This document shows, piece by piece, positions 1 through 6,051 of a stretch of DNA of 8,494 nucleotides; position 1 is the first letter of the stretch, and each line of letters opens with the position of its first letter. The stretch spans positions 1 through 8,494 of the forward strand of contig CALDQH010000085.1 of the NCBI GenBank assembly GCA_937911935.1. Direction: 5' to 3'. The translations under genes and the position numbers were made by a program. Under the pieces are notes generated by a model. The model did not search any database and was not told the origin of the DNA. It saw only the letters and a program-made list of their open reading frames with translations. The DNA comes from an uncultured Bacteroidales bacterium (GTDB lineage Bacteria; Bacteroidota; Bacteroidia; Bacteroidales; Paludibacteraceae).

Positions 1-63
1 CCAAAGACTAACAATAATTCAAATAAAAAGAAAAAGAACAAAAACAAAAAGAAAAACAAATAA
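1..63 (+). CDS. 3' end of an unidentified plus-strand gene with a Lys/Asn-rich tail (partial)
   Basis: Frame 1 is open from the window edge to a TAA at 61-63 and encodes about 20 residues, PKTNNNSNKKKK followed by more K and N. Basic low-complexity tails like this are common at the C-termini of Bacteroidota proteins. The frame ends 58 bp from the end of cimA, which points toward it, so the two genes would converge. No domain is visible and no function can be given. An A-rich non-coding stretch would also read as Lys/Asn, so this call is tentative. Confidence 0.4.
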   Translation, partial: PKTNNNSNKKKKNKNKKKNK

Positions 64-88
64 CTGGAAGATGAATATTTGAAAGGAA

Positions 89-113
89 TAAAATCTTATT
101 ATGGAAGATTTTA
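89..113. terminator. AT-rich hairpin between convergent genes, weak terminator candidate
   Basis: TAAAATCTT (89-97) and AAGATTTTA (105-113) form a perfect 9-bp inverted repeat with a 7-nt loop. It lies between the plus-strand stop at 63 and the cimA stop at 122. On the plus strand a T-rich stretch (ATTTTTAAA) follows a few bases later; on the minus strand no clear T run follows. The stem has only one G-C pair, so termination strength is doubtful. Confidence 0.35.
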
Positions 114-121
114 AATCATTT

Positions 122-1624
122 TTAAATAAGGTTTAGCATTTTTATAGTAGCCTTAATCGCCGCCGCCGTTTGGTCGGCATCCAGACCGTTGGTTTTGATA
201 ATTTTGCCGTTTAGGTTCCAAGTAATAAGGGTTTGTACAAAGGCACTGGTACGCCCACCGGGAGGAATGGTAACGGTATAGTCAGACAAAACAGGATGTG
301 GCATATTTAGTCGCTCGTAAATTTTCCAAAGCGCTTTCATAAAGGCATCGTACTGACCTTCGCCCACCGACGATTCTTGGTACACTTCGCCATCGATTTG
401 CACCGATACATTGGCTACAGGTTTAAGCCCTTGGGCTACCGAAAGCGAATAATTGAGAACTTTTACCTTTTCTACAATGTTTTCGCTTTTTAGAATATCC
501 GATACAATATAGGGTAAATCGTAGGTAGTAACTTGTTGTTTTTGATCGCCCAATTGGATGATGCGTTCGGTAATTTTTTTCATGTTTTCATCGTCCAATT
601 CAATACCCAAAGCACGCAAATTTTGTCGAATATTGGCTTTGCCAGATGTTTTTCCGAGGGCATATTCTCGCTCACGACCAAAACGTTCGGGCAACAGAGA
701 ATTGCAGTATAAATTGCTCTTTAAATCGCCATCGGCATGTACCCCTGCCACTTGCGTAAAGACACTTTCGCCTACAATGGGTTTGTTAGCAGGCACACGG
801 ATGGCCGAATAGGTTTCGACAATTTTACTGATGCGATTAATTTCTTTTTCGTTGATATTGGTAGATAAGCCTAATTGATCGTGCAGTACAGCAACCACAC
901 TCGAAAGTGGTGCATTTCCAGCTCTTTCGCCCAACCCGTTAATGGTAACGTGTACACACTGAATACCTGCCTGAACTGCGGCAAAAACGTTGGCCACCGC
1001 CAAATCGTAATCGTTGTGTGGATGAAAATCGAACAGCAATTCGGGATAGCGTTCTATCATTTGTCGGCAAAAAGATGCGGTTTCGGATGGATTTAATACC
1101 CCCAACGTATCGGGCAACATAAAACGACGGATAGGCAAAGAGCGCAACGCATCGACCAAAGCAAATACATAGTCGGGGCTATTTTTCATACCGTTACTCC
1201 AGTCTTCCAAATACACATTGATACCAACACCCCACTCGTGCGCCAACGTAACCACCTGGGTTATATCGGCAATATGCTCTTCGGGTTTCTTGCCCAATTG
1301 CATGGTGCAATGCTTGTGCGAACCTTTACAAAGCAAGTTCATCACTTTAACACCTGCATTTTTTACCCATTCGAGCGATACTTGACCATCTACAAACCCC
1401 AAAACCTCTACCTTATCTTCGTAGCCATTTTGAGCTGCCCAACGTGCAATATTACGTACCGTTTCAAATTCTCCGTCCGACACACGTGCCGAAGCTACTT
1501 CGATGCGATCGACGCGCAAATCTTCGAGCAACAGACGAGCTATCGCCATTTTTTCTTGTTTTGCGAACGATACCCCAGAGGTTTGTTCGCCATCACGTAA
1601 AGTTGTATCTAGTAGGGTTATCAT
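122..1624 (-). CDS. cimA: (R)-citramalate synthase, Leptospira type (LeuA paralogue)
   Basis: Condenses pyruvate with acetyl-CoA to (R)-citramalate, the first step of the threonine-independent route to 2-oxobutyrate and isoleucine. The 500 residues align colinearly, as I remember it, with Leptospira interrogans CimA at a constant offset of 6. The TLRDGEQ motif gives R10 and D11. The metal-binding HxH is H201/H203 in HPHND. E140, T173, H296, D298, N304 and Y306 are present. The hydrophobic residues that select pyruvate in the Leptospira enzyme (L81, L104, Y144) correspond to L75, L98 and Y138 here. Residues ~385-500 form the LeuA-type allosteric domain, which binds isoleucine in the Leptospira enzyme. 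The start lies 8 nt after the leuD stop, so the two genes are co-transcribed and perhaps translationally coupled. Automatic pipelines would probably call this 2-isopropylmalate synthase; the selectivity residues argue against that. Activity here is inferred, not shown. Confidence 0.9.
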   Translation of the reverse strand: MITLLDTTLRDGEQTSGVSFAKQEKMAIARLLLEDLRVDRIEVASARVSDGEFETVRNIARWAAQNGYEDKVEVLGFVDGQVSLEWVKNAGVKVMNLLCKGSHKHCTMQLGKKPEEHIADITQVVTLAHEWGVGINVYLEDWSNGMKNSPDYVFALVDALRSLPIRRFMLPDTLGVLNPSETASFCRQMIERYPELLFDFHPHNDYDLAVANVFAAVQAGIQCVHVTINGLGERAGNAPLSSVVAVLHDQLGLSTNINEKEINRISKIVETYSAIRVPANKPIVGESVFTQVAGVHADGDLKSNLYCNSLLPERFGREREYALGKTSGKANIRQNLRALGIELDDENMKKITERIIQLGDQKQQVTTYDLPYIVSDILKSENIVEKVKVLNYSLSVAQGLKPVANVSVQIDGEVYQESSVGEGQYDAFMKALWKIYERLNMPHPVLSDYTVTIPPGGRTSAFVQTLITWNLNGKIIKTNGLDADQTAAAIKATIKMLNLI

Positions 1625-1627
1625 AAT

Positions 1628-1651
1628 TACGTTTAGTCGTTTAGTCGTTGT
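1628..1651. repeat. Octanucleotide repeat at the leuD-cimA junction
   Basis: Three 8-bp units, TACGTTTA, GTCGTTTA and GTCGTTGT, lie at 1628-1635, 1636-1643 and 1644-1651. They encode the last codons and stop of leuD and part of the gap to cimA. The GTCGTTTA unit also occurs in the longer tract just upstream of leuA (5595-5602). Confidence 0.7.
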
Positions 1652-2223
1652 TCGTATGCTTCTATTTTATCTTTGTTGGCAAGTAGGTAGTCGATATCGT
1701 CGTAACCATTTAAGAAACAGGTCTTTTTATAGGCGTTAATAGCAAACGATTCTACCCTGCCCGTTGCATTGTTGGTGAGGGTTTGCGCTTGCAAACACAA
1801 AGATAAGGTTGCATCGGGATTTTTGGCAATGCTATCGAAAATTTCAGCCAAAAAATCGTCGGAAACTACCACAGGCAGCACTCCATTGTTCATGGCATTA
1901 TTTTTGAAAATATCGGCAAAAAAACTCGAAACCACTACCCTAAAACCGTAATCGGCAATGGCCCATGCGGCATGTTCACGACTCGATCCCGAACCAAAGT
2001 TTTTTCCTGCAACCAAAATGCAACCTTGGTAGGTAGGATTATTCAAAACGAACGATGCGTTAGGCGTTCCATCTTTTTGGTAGCGCCAATCGTAAAATAA
2101 GTTGTTACCAAAGCCCTCTTTGGAGGTGGCTTTTAAAAAGCGCGCTGGCACAATTTGGTCGGTATCTACGTTTTCTAACGGTAGAGGCACGCAAGTTGAT
2201 GTTATGTTGTTTATTTTTTCCAT
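1633..2223 (-). CDS. leuD: 3-isopropylmalate dehydratase small subunit
   Basis: Small swivelling subunit of isopropylmalate isomerase. With LeuC it converts 2-isopropylmalate to 3-isopropylmalate via dimethylcitraconate; in the citramalate route the same complex isomerises citramalate to 3-methylmalate. The 196 residues are normal for the family. NVDTDQIVP (18-26) and GKNFGSGSSREHA (73-85) are the LeuD substrate-recognition and aconitase-swivel signatures. The ATG at 2223 fits the family N-terminus. It is downstream of the LeuA-LeuC fusion and separated from it by the GIY-YIG cassette, and only 8 nt separate its stop from cimA. Its last codons are written in octanucleotide repeats, so the C-terminal QRLND may vary between strains. 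The partner LeuC exists here only as part of the fusion, so the isomerase would be a LeuA-LeuC/LeuD assembly. Confidence 0.96.
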   Translation of the reverse strand: MEKINNITSTCVPLPLENVDTDQIVPARFLKATSKEGFGNNLFYDWRYQKDGTPNASFVLNNPTYQGCILVAGKNFGSGSSREHAAWAIADYGFRVVVSSFFADIFKNNAMNNGVLPVVVSDDFLAEIFDSIAKNPDATLSLCLQAQTLTNNATGRVESFAINAYKKTCFLNGYDDIDYLLANKDKIEAYEQRLND

Positions 2224-2237
2224 TGGTTTGTCATTTA

Positions 2238-2558
2238 TTATTTTTCGGTCCCTGAGCCTGTCGAAGGGCCCGAAAGGACATTTTTATTTTTAGATAAATC
2301 AGGTAATTTTTCAAATTTCTCTTTTATCAGAGCCTCTTTTTTCTTTCTACTCCAACCTTGTATTTGTTTCTCTCTATAAAAAGCTTCTGACATTTCACTA
2401 AATTCTTCAAAATATAATAATTTAATAGGACGATGTTTTTGTGTATAATTTGAACCTTCTCCTGAAAAGTGTTGTTCTAATCTTAACTCTAAATTATTGG
2501 TACTACCTGTATAGTAACTTCCATCAGAACACAATAATATGTAAACATATCCTTTCAT
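2238..2558 (-). CDS. GIY-YIG superfamily nuclease, small stand-alone domain
   Basis: A 106-residue protein made of one GIY-YIG domain, related to the YhbQ/UPF0213-type single-domain proteins. The two motif tyrosines are in VYI (5-7) and YTG (16-18). R26 and H30 fit the catalytic Arg/His helix, and E58 or E63 in SEAFYREK fits the metal-binding Glu. The domain ends near residue 85; a Lys-rich helix follows. The final residues (PSTGSGTEK) are a translation of the flanking inverted repeat, so they are not part of the fold, and the TAA lies just outside the repeat. The gene points with the operon, begins 82 bp after the leuC stop and ends 14 nt before leuD. No consensus promoter is visible, so it is probably read from the operon message. 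Codon use is far more AT-rich than that of the neighbours. It may nick or cut DNA at the repeats, but that is inference. Confidence 0.88.
   Translation of the reverse strand: MKGYVYILLCSDGSYYTGSTNNLELRLEQHFSGEGSNYTQKHRPIKLLYFEEFSEMSEAFYREKQIQGWSRKKKEALIKEKFEKLPDLSKNKNVLSGPSTGSGTEK
2246..2271. repeat. Inverted repeat, leuD-proximal copy
   Basis: This copy is a perfect 26-bp reverse complement of 2583-2608. It folds on itself: GGTCCC (2247-2252) pairs with GGGCCC (2266-2271), allowing one G-T wobble, around a 13-nt loop. The lower stem is extended by TTTC (2243-2246) with GAAA (2272-2275). It encodes the last residues of the nuclease gene. Confidence 0.9.
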
Positions 2559-2582
2559 ATATCATATTTTATAATTAGTGCA

Positions 2583-2608
2583 GGGCCCTTCGACAGGCTC
2601 AGGGACCG
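2583..2608. repeat. Inverted repeat, leuC-proximal copy
   Basis: Perfect inverted partner of 2246-2271, beginning GGGCCCTTCGACAGG. Self-pairing of GGGCCC with GGGACC gives a hairpin. Its lower stem is extended by flanking GCACT/AGTGC arms (TGCAC before 2583 on the minus-strand side, GTGCG beyond it), with one bulged base. These arms differ in sequence from those of the other copy. No T run follows on either strand, so it is not an obvious terminator. Confidence 0.9.
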
Positions 2609-2639
2609 CACTTAATTAACATATTTGACATTAGTACTT

Positions 2640-5555
2640 TTATAATTTTCCTTCAATTGCAACTCTTGCGGCGGTAAGTGGTGAAGCGAGGATGGTACGT
2701 GCTCCTGGGCCTTGTCGTCCTTCAAAATTACGATTACTGGTAGAAACAGCATATTTTCCAGCTGGAATTTTATCGTCGTTCATGGCTAAACATGCAGAGC
2801 AACCAGGCTCACGCAATTCAAAACCTGCTTCGGTTAGGATAGCTAAAATACCTTCGTCGATAATTTGTTGACGCACTTTCCACGAGCCCGGTACCAACCA
2901 GGCTACTACATCGGGATGTTTCTTTTTGCCTTTTACCACCGATGCAAAAGCCCTAAAGTCTTCTATCCTACCATTGGTACAGCTACCCAAGAATACATAA
3001 TCTATTTTATGTCCAACAAGCGACTGCCCTGGCTTAAAGCCCATGTAATCCAAGGCTTTTTGAAACGACAATCGTGCTTCTGGTGCTATCTCATCCAACA
3101 TCGGAATGGTATCGTTTATACCCATACCCATGCCTGGATTAGTTCCGTAGGTAATCATTGGCTGTATTTGTGCTGCATCAAAGGTAATTTCTTTATCAAA
3201 AACAGCACCATCGTCGGTACGCAAGGTGCGCCAGTATTCCACAGCCTTATCCCACTCTTCGCCTTGGGGAGCAAACTCCCTGCCTTTTAAGTAAGCAAAG
3301 GTGGTTTCATCGGGTGCTACCATGCCTCCACGAGCCCCCATTTCGATGGATAGGTTGCAAAGGGTTAAACGCCCTTCCATGCTCATATTTTCGACAACAG
3401 GACCTGCGTATTCTACAAAATAACCCGTTGCACCACCTGTACCCAACTGAGCAATCATGTAAAGCGCCACGTCTTTGGGACAAACACCTGGTTTCAACTC
3501 ACCATTAAAGGTAATACGCATGGTTTTTGGACGCGACTGAAAAACACATTGCGACGCCAACACCATTTCTACCTCTGATGTACCTATGCCAAACGCCAAG
3601 GCTCCCAATGCACCGTGGGTAGATGTATGCGAATCGCCACAAACAATGCTCATGCCAGGTAGCGAAAGGCCGTTTTCGGGACCTACCACATGAATAACCC
3701 CATTTTTAGCGTGTCCCATGGGGAAATATTGCACCCCAAAATCGCGTGCATTTTTATCCAACGCATCTACCTGCTTTTTTGAAACAGGGTCGGCAATTGG
3801 CTGATCCTGATGTTGGGTTGGTATGTTATGATCGGGCATACACGTTACCTGAGCAGGTCTGAACACAGGTAAACCACGTTTGCGCAAACCATCAAAGGCT
3901 TGTGGTGAGGTTACCTCGTGGCAATACATACGGTCGATGTACAATTGTGTAGGGCCATCTTCTACCTGGGTTACCACGTGAGCGTCCCAGAGTTTATCAA
4001 ATAAAGTTGCTACGCAACGGTTATTCGGCAATTCGGTTATTTGGAGAGTTGATGTTTCTCGTATCATGAATTTGTTTACAGCGCTGATGTAAGACTCGAT
4101 TGAGGCAACTACAATGTCGGTATGGGCTCCAAAACCATAATATACTTTACCACCATGTAGAATTTGCATGTGTACCTTACCCATATCATCACTACCCTTG
4201 CTAATCGACTGAATGGTAAATTCTTGCAACACCATGTCGCGCTTGATAATTTGTTTAAGTGCGTTGATACCCGCATCGACAGGACCATTACCTTCGGCTT
4301 TGGCACATTGTACCTTGCCAAACACCTTTAAGCAAAGGTCTGCCTTGGCATTCGCATTTTTGTCAGAAACAATGGTAAGCGACTCCAATTGAATCGGTTT
4401 GCCTGCATTTTGCTCGTTGCCTGCCAATACCAATACATCGTCGTCTGTAATTTCTTTTTTCTTGTCTGCCAATGCCAAAAACTGTTTGTACACCTCATCT
4501 AAACGTTCTTTGGTCAATTGAATGCCCAACGACTGCAAACGGTGTTTAAGAGCTGCCCTGCCACTGCGGGCGGTTAGTACGATGGAGTTATCGTCAATGC
4601 CCACGGCTTTGGGGTCGATAATTTCGTAGGTTTGTATGTTTTTAAGTACACCGTCTTGGTGTATGCCCGACGAATGCGCAAACGCATTGCGACCTACAAT
4701 GGCTTTGTTTGCCTGAATGGGCATGTTCATCAAGTTGGAAACCATGCGCGATGTAGCCATTATTTTGGTGCTATCGATGCCCGTTTCTATGTCCAAATGT
4801 TTGTGGCATTTTAGAATCATGGCAATTTCTTCGAGCGATGTATTGCCTGCACGCTCGCCTACACCGTTTATGGTTACTTCTACCTGACGCGCACCATTTA
4901 AAATACCCGCCATGGTATTGGCAGTTGCCATGCCCAAATCGTTGTGGCAATGGGTAGATATGATAGCCCGGTCTATATTGCTAACGTTATTTACCAAATA
5001 GGCAATTTTTTCGCCGTACTGGTGAGGCAAACAATAGCCCGTGGTATCGGGAATGTTCACTACCGATGCACCAGCCTTAATAACCGCCTCTACCACACGC
5101 GCCAAATATTCGTTATCGGTACGGCCCGCATCCTCGCAGTAAAATTCCACTTCATCTACAAAATTGCGTGCGTATGCAACCGCTTCTACGGCACGGCGCA
5201 GAATGTCTTCTTGGTTTGAATTAAACTTGTATTTTATGTGATAATCAGACGTGCCAATACCGGTATGAATACGCTTGCGTTTGGCATATTTCAAAGCCTC
5301 TACCGCCACATCAATATCGGTTTTGATGCCACGGGTAAGCGCACAAATAACGGGAGCAGAAACGGCTTTGGAAATTTCTTCCACCGAATTAAAATCGCCA
5401 GGACTTGACACTGGGAATCCTGCTTCTATTACATCCACGCCAAGGGCTTCAAGGGCTTTTGCCACCTGAATTTTCTCTACGGTATTAAGTTGACAACCAG
5501 GCACTTGCTCGCCATCGCGAAGGGTTGTGTCGAAGATGTATAATCTGTTGGACAT
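2640..5555 (-). CDS. leuA-leuC: LeuA-LeuC fusion: 2-isopropylmalate synthase joined to isopropylmalate isomerase large subunit
   Basis: One uninterrupted 971-codon frame holds two complete enzymes for consecutive leucine steps. Residues 1-~500 are LeuA: TLRDGEQ (11-17), metal-binding H202/H204 in THCHND, GERAGN (233-238), GIHQDG (297-302), and a full leucine-feedback domain (~390-500). Residues ~515-971 are LeuC, starting at TLFDKLWDAHVV and including CGDSHTSTHGA and NRNFEGRQG. The three 4Fe-4S cysteines are C859 (GSCTNGR), C919 and C922 (GCSAC). They match E. coli C347, C407 and C410 (from memory) with a constant shift of 512, so LeuC has lost essentially only its start codon. The ~15-residue linker (500-514) contains no stop and is partly coded by three octanucleotide repeats. 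M497 (ATG at 4067-4065) could serve as a separate LeuC start. The 5' end is set by the family N-terminus at 5555. In Bacteroidota leuA and leuC are normally separate genes. A sequencing error removing a stop is possible but would also have to preserve the frame. Confidence 0.93.
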   Translation of the reverse strand: MSNRLYIFDTTLRDGEQVPGCQLNTVEKIQVAKALEALGVDVIEAGFPVSSPGDFNSVEEISKAVSAPVICALTRGIKTDIDVAVEALKYAKRKRIHTGIGTSDYHIKYKFNSNQEDILRRAVEAVAYARNFVDEVEFYCEDAGRTDNEYLARVVEAVIKAGASVVNIPDTTGYCLPHQYGEKIAYLVNNVSNIDRAIISTHCHNDLGMATANTMAGILNGARQVEVTINGVGERAGNTSLEEIAMILKCHKHLDIETGIDSTKIMATSRMVSNLMNMPIQANKAIVGRNAFAHSSGIHQDGVLKNIQTYEIIDPKAVGIDDNSIVLTARSGRAALKHRLQSLGIQLTKERLDEVYKQFLALADKKKEITDDDVLVLAGNEQNAGKPIQLESLTIVSDKNANAKADLCLKVFGKVQCAKAEGNGPVDAGINALKQIIKRDMVLQEFTIQSISKGSDDMGKVHMQILHGGKVYYGFGAHTDIVVASIESYISAVNKFMIRETSTLQITELPNNRCVATLFDKLWDAHVVTQVEDGPTQLYIDRMYCHEVTSPQAFDGLRKRGLPVFRPAQVTCMPDHNIPTQHQDQPIADPVSKKQVDALDKNARDFGVQYFPMGHAKNGVIHVVGPENGLSLPGMSIVCGDSHTSTHGALGALAFGIGTSEVEMVLASQCVFQSRPKTMRITFNGELKPGVCPKDVALYMIAQLGTGGATGYFVEYAGPVVENMSMEGRLTLCNLSIEMGARGGMVAPDETTFAYLKGREFAPQGEEWDKAVEYWRTLRTDDGAVFDKEITFDAAQIQPMITYGTNPGMGMGINDTIPMLDEIAPEARLSFQKALDYMGFKPGQSLVGHKIDYVFLGSCTNGRIEDFRAFASVVKGKKKHPDVVAWLVPGSWKVRQQIIDEGILAILTEAGFELREPGCSACLAMNDDKIPAGKYAVSTSNRNFEGRQGPGARTILASPLTAARVAIEGKL
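4018..4041. repeat. Octanucleotide repeat encoding the LeuA-LeuC linker
   Basis: Three adjacent 8-bp units on the plus strand: CGGTTATT (4018-4025), CGGCAATT (4026-4033) and CGGTTATT (4034-4041). On the coding strand they encode residues ~505-513 (QITELPNNR), directly between the LeuA regulatory domain and the first LeuC residues. The unit differs by one base from CGTTTATT in the tract upstream of leuA. Three units equal 24 nt, which keeps the frame. Confidence 0.75.
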
Positions 5556-5562
5556 ATTTTGA

Positions 5563-5626
5563 ATTGTTGAATTGTTTAGGCGTTTATTCGTTTAGTCGTT
5601 TAGTTGTTGACGAATCGACGAATTTT
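5563..5626. repeat. Degenerate octanucleotide tract just upstream of leuA
   Basis: Eight consecutive 8-bp units: ATTGTTGA, ATTGTTTA, GGCGTTTA, TTCGTTTA, GTCGTTTA, GTTGTTGA, CGAATCGA, CGAATTTT. The first six share the pattern nnnGTTnA. The tract ends 7 bp before the leuA start codon, so it forms most of the immediate 5' untranslated region and may influence ribosome access. Its units recur at the leuD-cimA junction and in the fusion linker. Confidence 0.75.
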
Positions 5627-5680
5627 GCGAGTAAGCGAGTGGAGAGAAAGCTTGCTTTCTATCCCAAGCGAGAGCAAAAT
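5622..5680. repeat. Imperfect 59-bp palindrome in the leuA leader
   Basis: ATTTTGC (5622-5628) and GCAAAAT (5674-5680) are perfect outer arms. AGAAAGC (5645-5651) and GCTTTCT (5654-5660) form a tight inner hairpin with a 2-nt spacer, and GGA/TCC pairs flank it after one mismatch. The middle parts do not pair; AAGCGAG occurs there twice in the same direction. There is no T run on either side, so this is not an intrinsic terminator. It could be a repeat element or an mRNA structure ahead of leuA. Confidence 0.5.
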
Positions 5681-5743
5681 CAGGAGCGAAGCGACTAATC
5701 GGTTCTTTCTTATCCTATTATTCTTATTTTAAAAGAGAAAGTT

Positions 5744-5885
5744 CGAGGCGATTACCTTACTTACTCCATTTTTTCATGATTTTTAAATGAGGAATTTCTA
5801 GGCGTGCGAAGCATAAGAAACCGGAGTTTACTTGGGTAAATGAGGATTTCGAATGCGAGCAACAACGAGGAAATTACCGTTTAAA
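5744..5885. repeat. Repeat-like untranslated segment between attenuator and leuA
   Basis: Two imperfect copies of a ~50-bp unit lie head to tail, starting AAATGAGGA at 5785 and 5838. A 13-mer, CGAGGCGATTACC (5744-5756), recurs with two changes at 5866-5878. TTTAC-TTGG-GTAAA near 5827-5840 is a small hairpin. No credible gene is present; the longest minus-strand reading (5761-5814, 17 codons) has no family features. The segment would be transcribed after read-through of the attenuator. It looks like an interspersed intergenic repeat, but copies elsewhere cannot be seen. Confidence 0.45.
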
Positions 5886-5893
5886 ATATGAAT

Positions 5894-5931
5894 AAAAAAA
5901 GAACCTTGCTGCTAGGAGGCAAGCAAGGTTC
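5894..5931 (-). terminator. Intrinsic terminator of the leu operon attenuator
   Basis: On the minus strand GAACCTTGCT (5931-5922) pairs perfectly with AGCAAGGTTC (5910-5901) around an 11-nt loop, and seven T follow directly (5900-5894). This is a textbook rho-independent terminator. It stands 33 nt beyond the leader-peptide stop and about 340 nt before leuA, with no gene ending just upstream of it apart from the leader peptide. That position marks it as an attenuator. Confidence 0.93.
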
Positions 5932-5971
5932 ATATTATTGTTTCAACATTATACATACCAAACTTACCTCC
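5915..5971 (-). promoter_or_regulatory. Antiterminator helix competing with the attenuator terminator
   Basis: In the transcript GGAGGUAAGUUUGGU (5971-5957) can pair with ACCUUGCUUGCCUCC (5929-5915). This gives ten pairs including two G-U wobbles, then two U-U mismatches, then three more pairs. The downstream strand consumes most of the 5' arm and loop of the terminator, so the two structures exclude each other. The leader stop codon UAA lies inside the upstream strand. A ribosome reaching the stop would therefore cover it and allow termination. One stalled on the Ile codons (the last at 5990-5988) should leave it free. Confidence 0.8.
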
Positions 5972-6029
5972 ACGTGCATTGCAAGCGAATAATAATGTTT
6001 AGAATAATAATGTTAGCGATGTTGAACAT
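5964..6029 (-). CDS. Isoleucine-rich leader peptide of the leu/cim operon
   Basis: A 21-codon ORF, ATG at 6029-6027 and TAA at 5966-5964. The peptide begins MFNIANIIILNIII and ends RLQCTWR. Seven codons are Ile: one ATC and two runs of ATT-ATT-ATT. Two are Leu (CTA, TTG), one of them between the Ile runs. It starts about 23 nt after the -7 element and is followed by mutually exclusive antiterminator and terminator structures. That is the architecture of ribosome-mediated attenuation as in the ilv/leu/his leaders of enterobacteria. The expected behaviour is read-through into leuA-leuC, leuD and cimA when charged tRNA-Ile is scarce. The peptide probably has no function beyond being translated. 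Sensing of Leu is possible but weaker, because only CTA lies within the stall region. Confidence 0.9.
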   Translation of the reverse strand: MFNIANIIILNIIIRLQCTWR

Positions 6030-6051
6030 ATCTTTTTGTGTTTTCTGATTG

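Larger units (their letters stand above)
2246..2608 (-). mobile_element. GIY-YIG nuclease cassette bounded by perfect 26-bp inverted repeats
   Basis: A 363-bp unit sits between leuC and leuD. Its ends are perfect 26-bp inverted copies (2246-2271 and 2583-2608) and it contains one AT-rich gene. Without it the leuC-leuD gap would be about 53 bp, a normal operon spacing, so insertion is the simple reading. The cassette gene is about 26% GC by hand count, against about 46% for a sample of the leuA region. No target duplication is obvious next to either repeat. No transposase or reverse transcriptase is present, so movement would need the nuclease itself or functions elsewhere. From memory, the core CTTCGACAGGCTCAG occurs as an intergenic repeat in many bacterial groups; this is not checked here. 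Confidence 0.65.

Noticed and set aside
558..1739. Several plus-strand open frames of 60-120 codons across cimA and leuD
   Set aside because: They lie antisense to clear biosynthetic genes and have no family features; they exist because the coding strand opposite is stop-poor.
2224..2640. Target-site duplication flanking the GIY-YIG cassette
   Set aside because: Sequences next to the two repeats (TATTTTT and CACTTAAT) do not match; only loosely similar AT-rich words are present.
5642..5665. The AGAAAGC/GCTTTCT hairpin as a second terminator
   Set aside because: No T run follows on either strand.
5761..5814. A 17-codon minus-strand ORF in the leuA leader as a second leader peptide
   Set aside because: It has no run of regulatory codons and no terminator follows it.
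5894..6045. T-box or other riboswitch as the sensor in the leu leader
   Set aside because: The region from promoter to terminator is short and mostly occupied by the leader ORF; no T-box signature is visible, and a leader-peptide mechanism explains the elements present.
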